This document shows, in pieces, positions 1 to 8,786 of a stretch of 64,000 bases of DNA (position 1 is the stretch's first letter; every line of letters begins with the position of its first letter). The translations under genes and the position numbers were made by a program. Source of the DNA: Rhizobiaceae bacterium (lineage in GTDB: Bacteria; Pseudomonadota; Alphaproteobacteria; Rhizobiales; Rhizobiaceae); assembly GCA_019635775.1 (NCBI GenBank), contig JAHBYU010000001.1, forward strand, positions 682,001-746,000, written 5' to 3'. Below the pieces are notes generated by a model. The model was not told the DNA's origin, did not search any database, and saw only the letters and a program-made list of their open reading frames with translations.

Positions 1-479
1 CCGTTCCATGCAACGATCACCCTGCGGAACGTCGCAAGGGCAGGTGCGTCGCGCGGCGTGACAAGAACCGGCCTGCCTGCCTCGTAAAGCAGGGCGTCGA
101 CATCTGGAGAGGCGCCATCGGCCCCACCCTGGGAGGCGACGACGAGGTCGCAACTCCTGGCGCTGGTGATGCCGGAATGGCCGCTGTCGCCCGAGAAGTT
201 TTCCAGGCTTCGCCACTCCGCGCTGACGCCAGCCTCGCCCGTACGCCGGCGGAAGATGGCCTCGATGGCCTTGGAACGCTCCGCGTTTATCTCGGTCGAT
301 GCCTGGATGAACTCGGCCTCCGGGAAGCCGATGGTCGATGTATATGGGACCGGCAAAGCCTCCGCATGAAGTCCGATGAGATGGCCTTCGAAACGGGACG
401 CAAGCGCGCCGGCACAGTCGCTCACGCGCTCGGCGTCCTGCTCACTCTGGATGATTGCAAGGATGGTCTTGAACGGCAT
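1..479 (-). CDS. Universal stress protein (UspA family), 3' end outside window
   Basis: The reverse strand reads openly from an ATG at 479 to the window edge (about 159 codons, no stop). The start follows a strong Shine-Dalgarno, AGGGAGGAAGCC. The N-terminus MPFKTILAIIQSEQDAERV is the usual first beta strand and helix of a UspA domain. Around residues 107-113 the strand CDLVVAS appears, followed by RPVLV, and the visible end VIVAWNG resembles the start of the second half of double-domain Usp proteins. The family binds nucleotide and supports stress survival in the cytoplasm. The rest of the gene, including any second domain, is not visible. Family call is firm; specific role unknown. Confidence 0.85.
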   Translation of the reverse strand, partial: MPFKTILAIIQSEQDAERVSDCAGALASRFEGHLIGLHAEALPVPYTSTIGFPEAEFIQASTEINAERSKAIEAIFRRRTGEAGVSAEWRSLENFSGDSGHSGITSARSCDLVVASQGGADGASPDVDALLYEAGRPVLVTPRDAPALATFRRVIVAWN

Positions 480-607
480 GGCTTCCTCCCTAGCGAAAGA
501 CGCTGGACAGAGGATGCATCGCATCCGCTGTCACATGCAAGGCGCGCCGAAACCTCTGCGGTGTGTCTGAAGCGAACCGCTGCCGCAGGCCGTTGCGTTC
601 TGACATC

Positions 608-1345
608 CTATCTGGGCGGCAGCGCGGCCACCATGTCCGCTACCGCCTTGCGGGCGGCGTCCAGCGCTTCCTGCGATCGGGCGCGGACCACCAGTTCGGT
701 ATGGAAGGACCCGTCGAGATATTTCGGATAGGAACCTATGATGGTGTCGGGATGCGCTTTCTGGATTTCGGAAAGTGGTCCACCGATGATCCCTTCGCCA
801 TGCGGGCAGGGGATCGTGGCAGACAGCAGCCTGGTGCCGGTGCGCAAGGTGGGAACGACATTGTCGAGCATCGCCTGGAATATGGATGGCACGCCCGCCA
901 TGACATGCACATTGCCGATCCGGAAGCCGGGCGCAATCGAAACGGGATTGTCGATGTGGGTCGCACCGACCGGCATGCGGGCCATGCGCTTGCGCGCGTC
1001 GTTGAACTCTATGCCACGCTTTGCATAGCTGTCGCCAAGCAGGGCAAGCGCCTTGTCGTCATACGCACAAGGCACTCCAAAGGCCTTCGAGATTGCGTCC
1101 GCCGTAATGTCGTCATGCGTAGGGCCGATGCCGCCGGTCGTGAAGACATAGCCGTAGCGGGCACGTAGCGCATTTACGGCCGCGACGATCTCGTCCTCCT
1201 CGTCGGGGACGATGCGAACCTCCTTCAGGTCGATGCCAATGGCGGTCATGACATCGGCGAGGTGACCGATGTTGCGGTCTTTCGTGCGGCCGGAAAGAAT
1301 CTCGTCGCCGATAACGATCATGGCGGCGGTGACGATGTCTGACAT
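608..1345 (-). CDS. Molybdopterin-binding / CinA N-terminal-like protein
   Basis: About 245 residues in the MoaB/MogA-like molybdopterin-binding fold found at the N-terminus of CinA. Visible motifs are VIGDEILSGRTKDRN at the N-terminus and FTTGGIGPTHDDIT near residue 75, the signature loop of this fold. There is no C-terminal nicotinamide-nucleotide amidase (PncC) domain, so this is the short stand-alone form. I chose the ATG at 1345 (MSDIVTAAMIVIGDE) because GGGGA lies just upstream and the family motif starts soon after; an in-frame upstream start at 1390 adds residues unlike the family. Substrate is unknown; competence or cofactor roles are often assigned but unproven. Confidence 0.85.
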   Translation of the reverse strand: MSDIVTAAMIVIGDEILSGRTKDRNIGHLADVMTAIGIDLKEVRIVPDEEDEIVAAVNALRARYGYVFTTGGIGPTHDDITADAISKAFGVPCAYDDKALALLGDSYAKRGIEFNDARKRMARMPVGATHIDNPVSIAPGFRIGNVHVMAGVPSIFQAMLDNVVPTLRTGTRLLSATIPCPHGEGIIGGPLSEIQKAHPDTIIGSYPKYLDGSFHTELVVRARSQEALDAARKAVADMVAALPPR

Positions 1346-1523
1346 GGTGGTATCCCCGGAACGTGGCGCAGTCACTAGCGCGCAACGCACCGGATCGCAA
1401 TGTCGTCCGATCTGTGAACGATCTGTCCGCGATCAGGCCACTTCCATTGAACGACTGGAACGCTAGTTCTTCAGGTGGTGCGGCGCACAAGCGCCTGACG
1501 AGATTGATTTCAGGAGAAACATT

Positions 1524-2123
1524 ATGGCGAAGATTCTGGTCCTCTACTATTCGAGCTGGGGCCACATGGAGCAGATGGCGAAAGCGGCTGCCGAAGGTGT
1601 GAAGCAAGGCGGCGCGCAGGTGACGATCAAGCGCGTGCCCGAACTGGTGCCGGAGGAGGTTGCAAAGGCCGCCTACTACAAGCTCGATCAGGACGCACCT
1701 ATTGCAGACCCGCTTGAGCTTGCCGACTATGACGGCATCATTCTTGGCGTTTCCACGCGCTACGGCGCAATGGCAGCCCAGATGAAGAACTTCCTCGACC
1801 AGACCGGTCCGCTCTGGGCAAAGGGCGCTCTCCTGAACAAGGTTGGCTCCGTGATGGCCTCGACCGCGACCCAGCACGGCGGCGCGGAACTGGCGCTGAT
1901 CAACGCACAGGTGTTCATGCAGCACCACGGCATGCTGATCGTTCCGCTCTCCTATGCCTATGAGGGACAGTCGGGCAACGATGTCGTGCGCGGTGGTGCG
2001 CCTTACGGCATGACGACCACTTCCAACACCGATGGCTCGCGCCAGCCTTCCGAGCAGGAACTGGACGGCGCGAAGTTCCAGGGCAAGCGCGTGGCAGAGA
2101 TCGCGATCAAGCTGCACGGCTGA
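1524..2123 (+). CDS. wrbA: NAD(P)H:quinone oxidoreductase WrbA
   Basis: 199 residues, the usual WrbA length. The N-terminal flavodoxin P-loop [19 protein letters not shown] binds the FMN phosphate. Later family landmarks include [20 protein letters not shown] near residue 75 and a tail with [23 protein letters not shown], typical of WrbA. The enzyme is a cytoplasmic FMN-dependent reductase that takes quinones to hydroquinones by two-electron transfer and limits oxidative damage. CAGGAGAAACATT upstream is a good ribosome site for the ATG. It is monocistronic and followed by a rho-independent terminator. Confidence 0.95.
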   Translation: MAKILVLYYSSWGHMEQMAKAAAEGVKQGGAQVTIKRVPELVPEEVAKAAYYKLDQDAPIADPLELADYDGIILGVSTRYGAMAAQMKNFLDQTGPLWAKGALLNKVGSVMASTATQHGGAELALINAQVFMQHHGMLIVPLSYAYEGQSGNDVVRGGAPYGMTTTSNTDGSRQPSEQELDGAKFQGKRVAEIAIKLHG

Positions 2124-2147
2124 CGAACGAACGCGTGACAATTGTCA

Positions 2148-2180
2148 GGCGGTCCGGTTTTCCGGGCCGCCTTTCTCTTT
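2148..2180 (+). terminator. Rho-independent terminator after wrbA
   Basis: GGCGGTCCGG (2148-2157) pairs with CCGGGCCGCC (2162-2171) with one G-U pair and a four-base loop, followed by TTTCTCTTT. It lies 25 bases after the wrbA stop and before the next plus-strand gene. Confidence 0.8.
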
Positions 2181-2239
2181 GCGGTGCTTGTCGCAGCCTT
2201 CCGTCGCGCTAATGTGCGTCGAAGCATAACGGGGACGGC

Positions 2240-3199
2240 ATGGCTTCGATCGTCGGCTGGGTTGCCAGCATACTCTTTTTCGTCGCGTTCCTCATCGTCG
2301 GCTACTTTGTGCTGGCCACACGCAGGATCGCGGCCAACGCCGAGCGGCAAGTTCCGCCAAGCGGACGCTTCATCGACATCGAAGGCAACCGTATCCACTA
2401 CGTGGAAAGCGGCGTGGGCAGACCGATCGTCTTCGTGCATGGGCTGGGCGGCCAGCTTCATCACTTCCGCCACCCCATCTTCCCGACCCTCCCCGGATAC
2501 CGGCTGATTGCGCTGGACCGGCCGGGGTCGGGCTATTCCATTCGCGCAAGCGGTGCGACGGCCCGGCTGCCGGGACAGGCAAAGCTTGTGTCGGATTTCA
2601 TCGGCGCACTTGGGCTCGAAAAGCCGCTCCTTGTCGGGCATTCGCTTGGCGGTGCGGTGGCCCTGACCGTGGCGATCAACCATCCAGATAGCATTTCGGG
2701 TGTGGTGACGCTCGCGCCACTGACCCATATGGAGGATGAGCTGAGGGCCGAGTTCAAGGCGCTCTACATCAAGTCGCGGCTGATGCGCTGGCTGATTGCG
2801 CAGACCACTGCCATTCCGGCCTCGCTGAAGTATGCGCCGCAAACCCTTGATTTCGTGTTCGGGCCGCAGAAATTTCCGCCGGACTATATCGTTTCCGGCG
2901 GCGGCATGCTCGGGCTGAGGCCGAGCCATTTTTACGCGACGAGCAGCGACATGGTCGCGATCGAGCAGGATCTCGGTGCGATCGAAAAGCGCTACAGCGA
3001 CATAACCATGCCTGCCGCGATGATGTTCGGCAGCGCCGACAGGGTACTCGATCACCAGCACCACGGCCTGCCAATGCGTGAGCGGATCGCCGGGCTCGAC
3101 TTCGAACTGCTGGAGGGTCAGGGGCACATGCTGCCGTTCATGGCAAGGGACGAGGTGGCGGCGCTGATAAGGCGGACGGCGCAAAAAGCTTTCGGCTGA
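2240..3199 (+). CDS. Membrane-anchored alpha/beta-fold hydrolase
   Basis: 319 residues. Residues about 5-26 form one hydrophobic segment (VGWVASILFFVAFLIVGYFVL), so the catalytic domain is probably held at the inner membrane, facing the periplasm if the anchor acts as an uncleaved signal. The oxyanion region reads VFVHGLGGQ, the nucleophile elbow is VGHSLGGAVAL, the acid is likely Asp in MFGSADRVLDH, and the catalytic His is in GQGHMLPF. These are seen in the sequence; the substrate is not predictable. It follows the wrbA terminator and probably has its own promoter. Confidence 0.85.
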   Translation: MASIVGWVASILFFVAFLIVGYFVLATRRIAANAERQVPPSGRFIDIEGNRIHYVESGVGRPIVFVHGLGGQLHHFRHPIFPTLPGYRLIALDRPGSGYSIRASGATARLPGQAKLVSDFIGALGLEKPLLVGHSLGGAVALTVAINHPDSISGVVTLAPLTHMEDELRAEFKALYIKSRLMRWLIAQTTAIPASLKYAPQTLDFVFGPQKFPPDYIVSGGGMLGLRPSHFYATSSDMVAIEQDLGAIEKRYSDITMPAAMMFGSADRVLDHQHHGLPMRERIAGLDFELLEGQGHMLPFMARDEVAALIRRTAQKAFG

Positions 3200-3265
3200 C
3201 TGTCCGGGCTTGCCTTAAACTCTATCCAGCCGTGACGTTGCCTTTGGGTCATTTATTGAGGAGAA

Positions 3266-3355
3266 ATGCCTGCGGGTGTCTGGCAAATGTCGATACGGGA
3301 GGCTAAGCTTCCGCCGTCGCGCCATGCTGGGGAGCTTGTAGCGTCCAATGAATAG
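3266..3355 (+). CDS. Possible 29-codon upstream ORF (leader)
   Basis: A short ORF begins at an ATG preceded closely by GAGGAGAA and ends with TAG at 3353-3355. Its end overlaps, in another frame, the ATG at 3348 of the following 72-codon gene (ATGAATAG). That arrangement is what translational coupling looks like. The peptide has no recognisable family, and the purine-rich site is nearer to the ATG than ideal. It may be chance. Confidence 0.3.
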   Translation: MPAGVWQMSIREAKLPPSRHAGELVASNE

Positions 3356-3566
3356 ATTTGTCGCCGTGCAGGAGCCTACCTGCACGTGGTCTGTTTTCGA
3401 CACTTTCGATGACGTGCCTGCACAGGTGGGCGGGGTGGTTCTGGTCGGTCTGGAGGAGGCGGAGGCGATCGAGATGGCCTCCGCTGCCAATGAGCAATGC
3501 GTGCTGCGCCTGAGGAGGGCACTTGCTGCCGGCCGCCTGCGTCTCGTTGCCGACAGGGTTGCCTAG
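3348..3566 (+). CDS. Small hypothetical protein, 72 aa
   Basis: The product begins MNRFVAVQEPTCTWSVFDT, continues with an acidic hydrophobic stretch (QVGGVVLVGLEEAEAIEMA) and ends in an Arg/Leu-rich helix (LRLRRALAAGRLRLVADRV). The opening, a beta pair carrying a Trp-x-Val-Phe-Asp pattern, resembles short rhizobial proteins of unknown function; this is from memory and not checked. GGGGAG lies about 14 bases upstream, and a short upstream ORF overlaps the start. No function is assigned. Confidence 0.5.
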   Translation: MNRFVAVQEPTCTWSVFDTFDDVPAQVGGVVLVGLEEAEAIEMASAANEQCVLRLRRALAAGRLRLVADRVA

Positions 3567-3640
3567 CGGGGCTCAGCCTTTTTCCCTTTCGCGTAAAGCC
3601 GCTTGACGCAAATGTTCCCGCGACCGAAAAGACGGACCGC

Positions 3641-3726
3641 GCGGACGTGGCGGAACTGGTAGACGCAAGGGACTTAAAATCCCTCAGCCTCTGGCTATGC
3701 GGGTTCGATTCCCGCCGTCCGCACCA
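3641..3726 (+). tRNA. tRNA-Leu (UAA)
   Basis: The acceptor arms GCGGACG and CGTCCGC pair across an 86-base gene with A as discriminator and an encoded CCA end (3724-3726). The anticodon stem AGGGA/TCCCT encloses the loop CTTAAAA, giving anticodon UAA. A long variable arm (class II, as expected for leucine) follows, then GGTTCGATTCC as the T arm. No integrase or duplicated 3' end is seen beside it, so it is not evidently in use as an attachment site here. Confidence 0.95.
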
Positions 3727-3867
3727 GATTGAACATCACAAATGTGTGTTGACTGATCGCGCCAAGGTTGAAAACGCCACCTTAGATTGTCGTTAAGGAA
3801 GGGCGTCAATAAACTTGCAACGTTTATCGGGACTTATGGCGTGAGCAGACAACGGGCAACGCACATC

Positions 3868-4299
3868 ATGAAGAAACTATCCCTCATCCTCGCGATGTTT
3901 GCCGGGCTCACGCTTGGCCAGGCAAGTGAAGGCTTCGCAGCCACGCTTACCGCGAATGTCTCCCTTTCTTCCCAGACAATGACCGTCATGCATCGCGGCA
4001 AGGTGATCGGCCGCTGGCCGGTGTCGACGGCGCGGCGCGGCAAGGTGACGCCTACCGGCAGTTGGTCGGCCAAGTGGCTGTCACGCAATCACAGGTCCAG
4101 CCGCTACAACAACGCGCCGATGCCGTACTCCATTTTCTACAATGGAAACTACGCGGTGCACGGAACGTACCAGACCAACAAGCTTGGACGACCCGCATCC
4201 GCCGGTTGCGTCCGCCTCTCTCCGCAGCATGCGGCCAAGCTCTTTTCGCTGGCGAAAGCCGAGGGGTTGAGCAACACGCGCATCATCGTCCGGCACTGA
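3868..4299 (+). CDS. L,D-transpeptidase (YkuD/ErfK family)
   Basis: 143 residues from the ATG at 3868, chosen because a clear signal peptide starts there (MKKLSLILAMFAGLTLGQ, cut after ...GFAA). The YkuD catalytic signature is complete: the HGTY histidine near residue 96, then SAGCVRLS with the nucleophilic Cys. These periplasmic enzymes use the Cys to form 3-3 cross-links in peptidoglycan or attach proteins to it, and are abundant in Hyphomicrobiales that grow from the pole. It is a minimal catalytic domain without LysM or peptidoglycan-binding repeats. It sits alone downstream of tRNA-Leu. Confidence 0.93.
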   Translation: MKKLSLILAMFAGLTLGQASEGFAATLTANVSLSSQTMTVMHRGKVIGRWPVSTARRGKVTPTGSWSAKWLSRNHRSSRYNNAPMPYSIFYNGNYAVHGTYQTNKLGRPASAGCVRLSPQHAAKLFSLAKAEGLSNTRIIVRH

Positions 4300-4369
4300 C
4301 GGCCGGACAGATGAGTGGCGCTTGATGCGCCGCCATTGGGGTTAAGCCCCGCGAAACGAAGCTGATCTC

Positions 4370-4891
4370 CTACGCGGCGCCGGCGCCGGAGAGCGGGGAG
4401 GCCGTGATGAACGACCCCTCCGCGAGAAATGCAAGGTCGGGCCAGTGCGCTGCCTCCAGCTGCACCCAGGTGCATCGCTTGCCCATCCGGCCGGAGTCCG
4501 TCGCCTCGCAGGGAGAGCCTGCCGGCCAGATCTCGAACTCTTCATAGATACGCTCTATGAAGAAGCTGTACGCCGCATGGTCGCCAACCGTCACCCGCGC
4601 CTCAATCCAGCCGGAGGGATGGACAGACATATCCAGCACGACATCATGTCGAATGCAGTCCTTGATTGCGGAAAATCGGATCGGGAACGGCGCGCCGCCA
4701 GTTTCCCTGTTCATCGCGGCAACCGAAACGCGCCATCCGGCTACAGCCCATTCAGGCTCGACATCAAGACTGACGGAAACAAGCCCGGCAATCTCGTCGA
4801 GCATTTCCTGCGGTTCGACGAAGCAATCGTCGCCGCCGATGGGCTGGGCGAGATAGGGAGGCCTGAGCGGTGGAGGTAGCGCCGAACTCAT
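4370..4891 (-). CDS. Hypothetical protein, 173 aa
   Basis: Not recognised. The product has a Pro-rich N-terminus (SSALPPPLRPPYLAQPIGG), then mixed alpha/beta sequence without signal peptide or membrane segment, with AVAGWRVSVAA and FFIERIYEEFEIWP as the more ordered stretches. It starts 10 bases after the stop of the upstream lipoprotein hydrolase, so it may be cotranscribed with it. A GTG at 4915 is an alternative start that would overlap that stop codon. It probably acts in the cytoplasm. Confidence 0.6.
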   Translation of the reverse strand: MSSALPPPLRPPYLAQPIGGDDCFVEPQEMLDEIAGLVSVSLDVEPEWAVAGWRVSVAAMNRETGGAPFPIRFSAIKDCIRHDVVLDMSVHPSGWIEARVTVGDHAAYSFFIERIYEEFEIWPAGSPCEATDSGRMGKRCTWVQLEAAHWPDLAFLAEGSFITASPLSGAGAA

Positions 4892-4901
4892 AGCGGCGAG
4901 G

Positions 4902-6038
4902 CTATCTTCCCGCACCGAGCGTCATGATCCTGAACGGCGTCGTCACGATGATGCTCGCAGCCTGACCAACTCCCCTGGCGAGGTTGTTGACGTGATCGTC
5001 AGCCTGCTGCGGGGTGGGAACAAGACTCTCCGGCAGGCGCAGGCGCTCACCAAGAAGCTGGACGAGTACGGGGTTGTCCGCGAACTTGGCGTGGTTCAAG
5101 CGGTCGCCAGACTCGATGGAACTGAGGTCTACGACGGTGACCCCAAGCGCAGCCAGTTCCGATGCATTGGCATCATCGCCGACACGGGCCTGCTTTCCGG
5201 CAATGAGGCTTGAAAACCGCAGGGCCTTGTCATCGGCGGAGAGCAGCACGGCAAACGGCCGGTCGGGCTTTCCGTAGCGCATCATCTGCTTCTTGAAGAT
5301 ATCGACATCGATATCCGGAGAGGCGAGCACGACATAACCGAGTTTGCCATCAAGGTCGCGATTGCCAGCGATGGCGAGTTGGCGAAGGGTTTCCATCGCC
5401 AGCCAGTTGCCCATCGAGTGGGCGATTATGTCTATGTTCTTGATGCGCGGCGACCGGGATAGCGCGACCAGTGTCATTTCGAGATCGTCGCGCGCCGCTG
5501 TGCTGCTGTCCTTGTCGTATACGTAGTCGCGGGTCTGTGCCCCTGATGCCCATGAAAACAAAACAGGAGTACCGGGATATTCCGTGTCCTGCGCGATCTG
5601 TGTCAGACGGTAGACGCCATCGTCGAAGCCCGTATTGTAGCCGTGAACAAAGACCAGCACCCTGTCGCCCTGGTTTCCCACTGCCGACACGAAAGCCGAC
5701 TGGGTCTCGAAGATCGTCAGGTCGACCGCGGCGAACTCCTTTGCGGGATCGCCGGGCTTTCCCCCCTTGGCCCGCTCGATCTTGCCGATCTCATGGTTCT
5801 TCGGAACGGTCATGCCGACGCGGCCGAAGGCAAGTTCATCGGATCGCTTATCGTTGAAGACGATGCGGCGATCTTCATCCCTTAGACGTGTCGTGGCGAC
5901 GAAAATGTCGTGTTTCGCCATAACTCCGGCAGGAGGAGGTCCGACGGGATTTGCAGCGAGCAGTTCATGCCTGCGCTCGCTGGCGCAGCCGGAAGCGGCC
6001 AGGGCCAGCAGTATCACCATCAGCATCTTCGAACGCAA
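4902..6038 (-). CDS. Lipoprotein alpha/beta hydrolase (DUF900 family), copy 2
   Basis: 378 residues. The N-terminus MRSKMLMVILLALAASGCAS carries a lipobox (LAASGC), so the mature protein should be lipidated and membrane-attached. The DUF900 core is visible: VFVHGYNTGFDDGVYR, VLFSWASGAQTRDYVYDKDS, and the nucleophile elbow IIAHSMGNWLAME, with ASPDIDVDIFK carrying a probable acid. It is a clear paralogue of the gene at 6158-7234 in the same direction, with many identical blocks. It lacks the neighbour's KKP stretch and has a longer C-terminal tail. Substrate unknown. Confidence 0.85.
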   Translation of the reverse strand: MRSKMLMVILLALAASGCASERRHELLAANPVGPPPAGVMAKHDIFVATTRLRDEDRRIVFNDKRSDELAFGRVGMTVPKNHEIGKIERAKGGKPGDPAKEFAAVDLTIFETQSAFVSAVGNQGDRVLVFVHGYNTGFDDGVYRLTQIAQDTEYPGTPVLFSWASGAQTRDYVYDKDSSTAARDDLEMTLVALSRSPRIKNIDIIAHSMGNWLAMETLRQLAIAGNRDLDGKLGYVVLASPDIDVDIFKKQMMRYGKPDRPFAVLLSADDKALRFSSLIAGKQARVGDDANASELAALGVTVVDLSSIESGDRLNHAKFADNPVLVQLLGERLRLPESLVPTPQQADDHVNNLARGVGQAASIIVTTPFRIMTLGAGR

Positions 6039-6157
6039 AACAAAACTCCGGCGAGCCGGTCCTCTCGAGCCCGTAGTCGCACCGATACGGCGAGAAACGT
6101 TTCCGGTCCAGAGTAAAGTCTCTGTCCGTGGGTAAGTTACTGAGAGCCGCGCGTCAC

Positions 6158-7234
6158 TTAGGAACCCTGGTTCAGCAACTTAATCCGGTCCGTGACCTCC
6201 CGGTCGCTGGCATAGCCGTCGTCCTCGCGCAGGCGCTGCCCGAGCAGCCGGATCATCGCCGGATTGTCCGCAAACTTTGTGTGGTTAAGGCTGTCGCCGC
6301 TCTTTTCGTTCGAGAGATCGACAACCACGACGCCAAGTTCAGCAAGGTCGGCCGCGTTCTTGTAATCGCCCACGCGTTTGTTTCCTGCCAGTATGCCGGA
6401 CAGCCTTAGGGCGCGGTCGTCGGCCGACAGCATGAGGAAGAATGGTCGATTTGGCTTTCCGTAGCGACGCATCTGACTACGAAAGACGTCAACGTCGATG
6501 TCGGGAGAGGCGAGCACGACATCGCCGAGCTTGCCGCCAAGATCGCGGTCACCCGTGATGGCAAGCTGGCGCAGCGTCTCCATCGTCACCCACGTACCCA
6601 TGGAATGGGCGACGACGTCGATGCGGCGCGCGCCGGACCGGGCAAGCACCCTCAACGTGACCTCGAGCTGGTCGCGTGCCACGCTCGCGCTCTCGCGGTC
6701 ATATACATAGTCCTTGGTGCTGCCACCCGATGCCCATGAAAACAGAACAGGCGTTCCGGGATAGCCGGAGTCGTGAGCGATCTGCGTGGCGCGGTAGACC
6801 GCGCTGTCGAAGGACGTGTTGTAGCCGTGGATGAAGACCATCACGCGGCCGCCTCGCGCGGCGATGTCCTTGCTGAGGGCAGAGGAGAATTCCGGCTTGC
6901 CATTATAGGCGACCACGTCGGTGGCGGTGAAGAATTGCGTCGGATCGTCTGGCTTACCGGGCTTCTTGCGCTCGATCTGGCCGGCCTTGTGGTATTTGGG
7001 CACGGTGACGTTGACGCGCGCGAAGTTGAGCTCAGAGGAGCGCGAGTTCGTGAAGACCTTTGCGTCGGATGAGGCTTGGCGCGTTGTGGCGACGAAGATT
7101 GAATGGTTCCCGGCGATGTCGGTAACCGGGACTGCCACCGAACCTGTGCCGATCAGGTCGGTTGAGGTGTCGTTGGTCATGCAGCCGGCGCTGAAAAGCG
7201 CCAGGGCGAGGATCAGGAATTTCGGTCTCAACAC
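6158..7234 (-). CDS. Lipoprotein alpha/beta hydrolase (DUF900 family), copy 1
   Basis: 358 residues with a lipobox (LFSAGC) after a short hydrophobic signal. Core motifs match the downstream paralogue: VFIHGYNTSFDSAVYRATQIA, VLFSWASGGSTKDYVYDRES, VVAHSMGTWVTMETLRQLAI and LASPDIDVDVF. The conserved Ser in HSMG is the expected nucleophile. Distinctive here is IERKKPGKPDDPTQFF near residue 95. The two copies are separated by about 120 bases, probably enough for a second promoter, and look like an old tandem duplication that has since diverged. Confidence 0.85.
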   Translation of the reverse strand: MLRPKFLILALALFSAGCMTNDTSTDLIGTGSVAVPVTDIAGNHSIFVATTRQASSDAKVFTNSRSSELNFARVNVTVPKYHKAGQIERKKPGKPDDPTQFFTATDVVAYNGKPEFSSALSKDIAARGGRVMVFIHGYNTSFDSAVYRATQIAHDSGYPGTPVLFSWASGGSTKDYVYDRESASVARDQLEVTLRVLARSGARRIDVVAHSMGTWVTMETLRQLAITGDRDLGGKLGDVVLASPDIDVDVFRSQMRRYGKPNRPFFLMLSADDRALRLSGILAGNKRVGDYKNAADLAELGVVVVDLSNEKSGDSLNHTKFADNPAMIRLLGQRLREDDGYASDREVTDRIKLLNQGS

Positions 7235-7529
7235 GCGTTAACCTTTTGGCCGTTCGGCTCTTTTTGGGCTCGACCCTCACCAACCCGCAAAAAGGGCATT
7301 AGCAAGGCGCAAAGGTGACGAAAGTGTCAACGCGAGGCTGACTGCGCCATACTGTTGCGGGAAAGACAATGCGAGCGCTCGTGGCTGGATGGCTGGCAGT
7401 CGTATCGCCCGGTGGTTTCAGACGCCCGGATGTGCGATAGCGCGGGCGGGCCGATCCAGAAGATTGCCGACGCATTTTCATGAGTTCGGACAGACAGGTG
7501 TCGATGTTTGCAGGGGCGGATCACAGGCG

Positions 7530-8786
7530 ATGACCAGTTTTGTGGAGCGGGTTGCCGGCGCGGCGCACACGATGCGGGAATTGTTCGCCGCCACGCCGCT
7601 TCAGGAGAACGACTATCTCTCGAAGAAATACGGCGCCCGTGTCCTGCTGAAGCGCGAGGACCTGACGCCGGTACGCTCCTACAAGATCCGCGGGGCCTTC
7701 AATTTCTTCCGCAAGGCGATCGCGGCCGGCAATGACGCCGAGCTTTTCGTCTGCGCTTCGGCGGGCAATCACGCGCAGGGCTTCGCCTTCGTCTGCCGTC
7801 ATCTCGGCAAGAAAGGTGTCGTCTTCATGCCGGTTACCACGCCGCAGCAGAAGATCGACAAGACAAAGTTGTTCGGCGGCGCATTCGTCGAGATCAGGCT
7901 GTTTGGAGACTTCTTCGACGACTGCTATCGCGCCGCACTGGATTTTGCGGAAGCGAGCGGCGCGCGCATGGTGCCGCCTTTTGACCACAAGGACATCATC
8001 GAAGGGCAGGCGACAGTCGGCTGGGAGATCGCAGAACAGATGCCGGGCGGCAAGACGCCGGACCTGATCGTTTTGCCCGTGGGGGGCGGAGGGTTGTCCG
8101 CGGGCGTGACGCACTATTTTCACGAGACGAGCCGCGAGGCAGGATTTGTCTTCGCCGAACCGGCAGGAGCCGCCAGCCTCGCGGCGAGCCTTGCGGCCGG
8201 GCGGCGCGTGAAGCTGGAACAGGTCGACAACTTCGTCGATGGCGCTGCGGTCGCCGAGATCGGCCGCGAGCCTTTCAGGCATCTGAAGGAGTTTCCCTCA
8301 GAGGCGGTGCGGCGGATACCCGAGAACCGCTTGTGCGCCACGATGATCGAAATGCTGAACATCGAGGGTGTGGTGCTGGAGCCAGCCGGGGCACTGGCCG
8401 TCGATGCGCTCAAGGACTTCGCGCGAAAGGACATTCGCGGCAAGACGATCGTATGCGTCGTTTCGGGCGGCAATTTCGATTTCGAACGGTTGCCCGACGT
8501 GAAGGAGCGCGCGCTGCGTTTCGAGGGATTGAAGAAATACTTCATCTTCCGCTTTCCGCAGCGCCCGGGAGCGCTCCGCGACTTCCTAGACCTGCTCGGA
8601 CCCGACGACGACATCGCGCGCTTCGAATATCTGAAGAAGTCCGCCCGGAATTTCGGCTCGGTGCTTATCGGCATTGAGACGAAAGACAGGAAGAATTTCG
8701 CCGTCCTTGCAAGGCGCTTCAACGAAGCGGGTTGGGCCTATCAGGATATCACCGACAACGAGACGATCGCGGGCCTGGTGATATGA
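7530..8786 (+). CDS. ilvA: Threonine ammonia-lyase (threonine dehydratase)
   Basis: 418 residues. It should convert L-threonine to 2-oxobutanoate and ammonia, the first step to isoleucine. The PLP lysine lies in VRSYKIRGAFNFF near residue 53, the phosphate loop is PVGGGGLSAGV near residue 186, and the C-terminal part (FRFPQRPGALRDFLDLLG) is a single ACT-like regulatory domain, as in the shorter IlvA type. The start at 7530 fits the family N-terminus (FVERVAGAAHTMRELFAATPLQ). Its stop overlaps the start of the DUF1697 gene (ATGA). Catabolic threonine deaminase is an alternative, but the ACT-like end favours the biosynthetic form. Confidence 0.9.
   Translation: MTSFVERVAGAAHTMRELFAATPLQENDYLSKKYGARVLLKREDLTPVRSYKIRGAFNFFRKAIAAGNDAELFVCASAGNHAQGFAFVCRHLGKKGVVFMPVTTPQQKIDKTKLFGGAFVEIRLFGDFFDDCYRAALDFAEASGARMVPPFDHKDIIEGQATVGWEIAEQMPGGKTPDLIVLPVGGGGLSAGVTHYFHETSREAGFVFAEPAGAASLAASLAAGRRVKLEQVDNFVDGAAVAEIGREPFRHLKEFPSEAVRRIPENRLCATMIEMLNIEGVVLEPAGALAVDALKDFARKDIRGKTIVCVVSGGNFDFERLPDVKERALRFEGLKKYFIFRFPQRPGALRDFLDLLGPDDDIARFEYLKKSARNFGSVLIGIETKDRKNFAVLARRFNEAGWAYQDITDNETIAGLVI

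Noticed and set aside
177-731. 184-codon plus-strand frame at the left edge
   Set aside because: The reverse strand encodes a UspA protein with a strong ribosome site up to the edge.
3641-3726. tRNA-Leu or tRNA-Cys as integration sites for a mobile island
   Set aside because: No integrase, duplicated tRNA 3' end or change in gene content lies beside either tRNA.
7369-7440. 23-codon ORF upstream of ilvA, preceded by GGGAAAGAC
   Set aside because: An attenuation leader for a branched-chain gene should hold runs of Ile, Leu or Val codons; this has scattered Val and Leu only, and no terminator/antiterminator pair follows.
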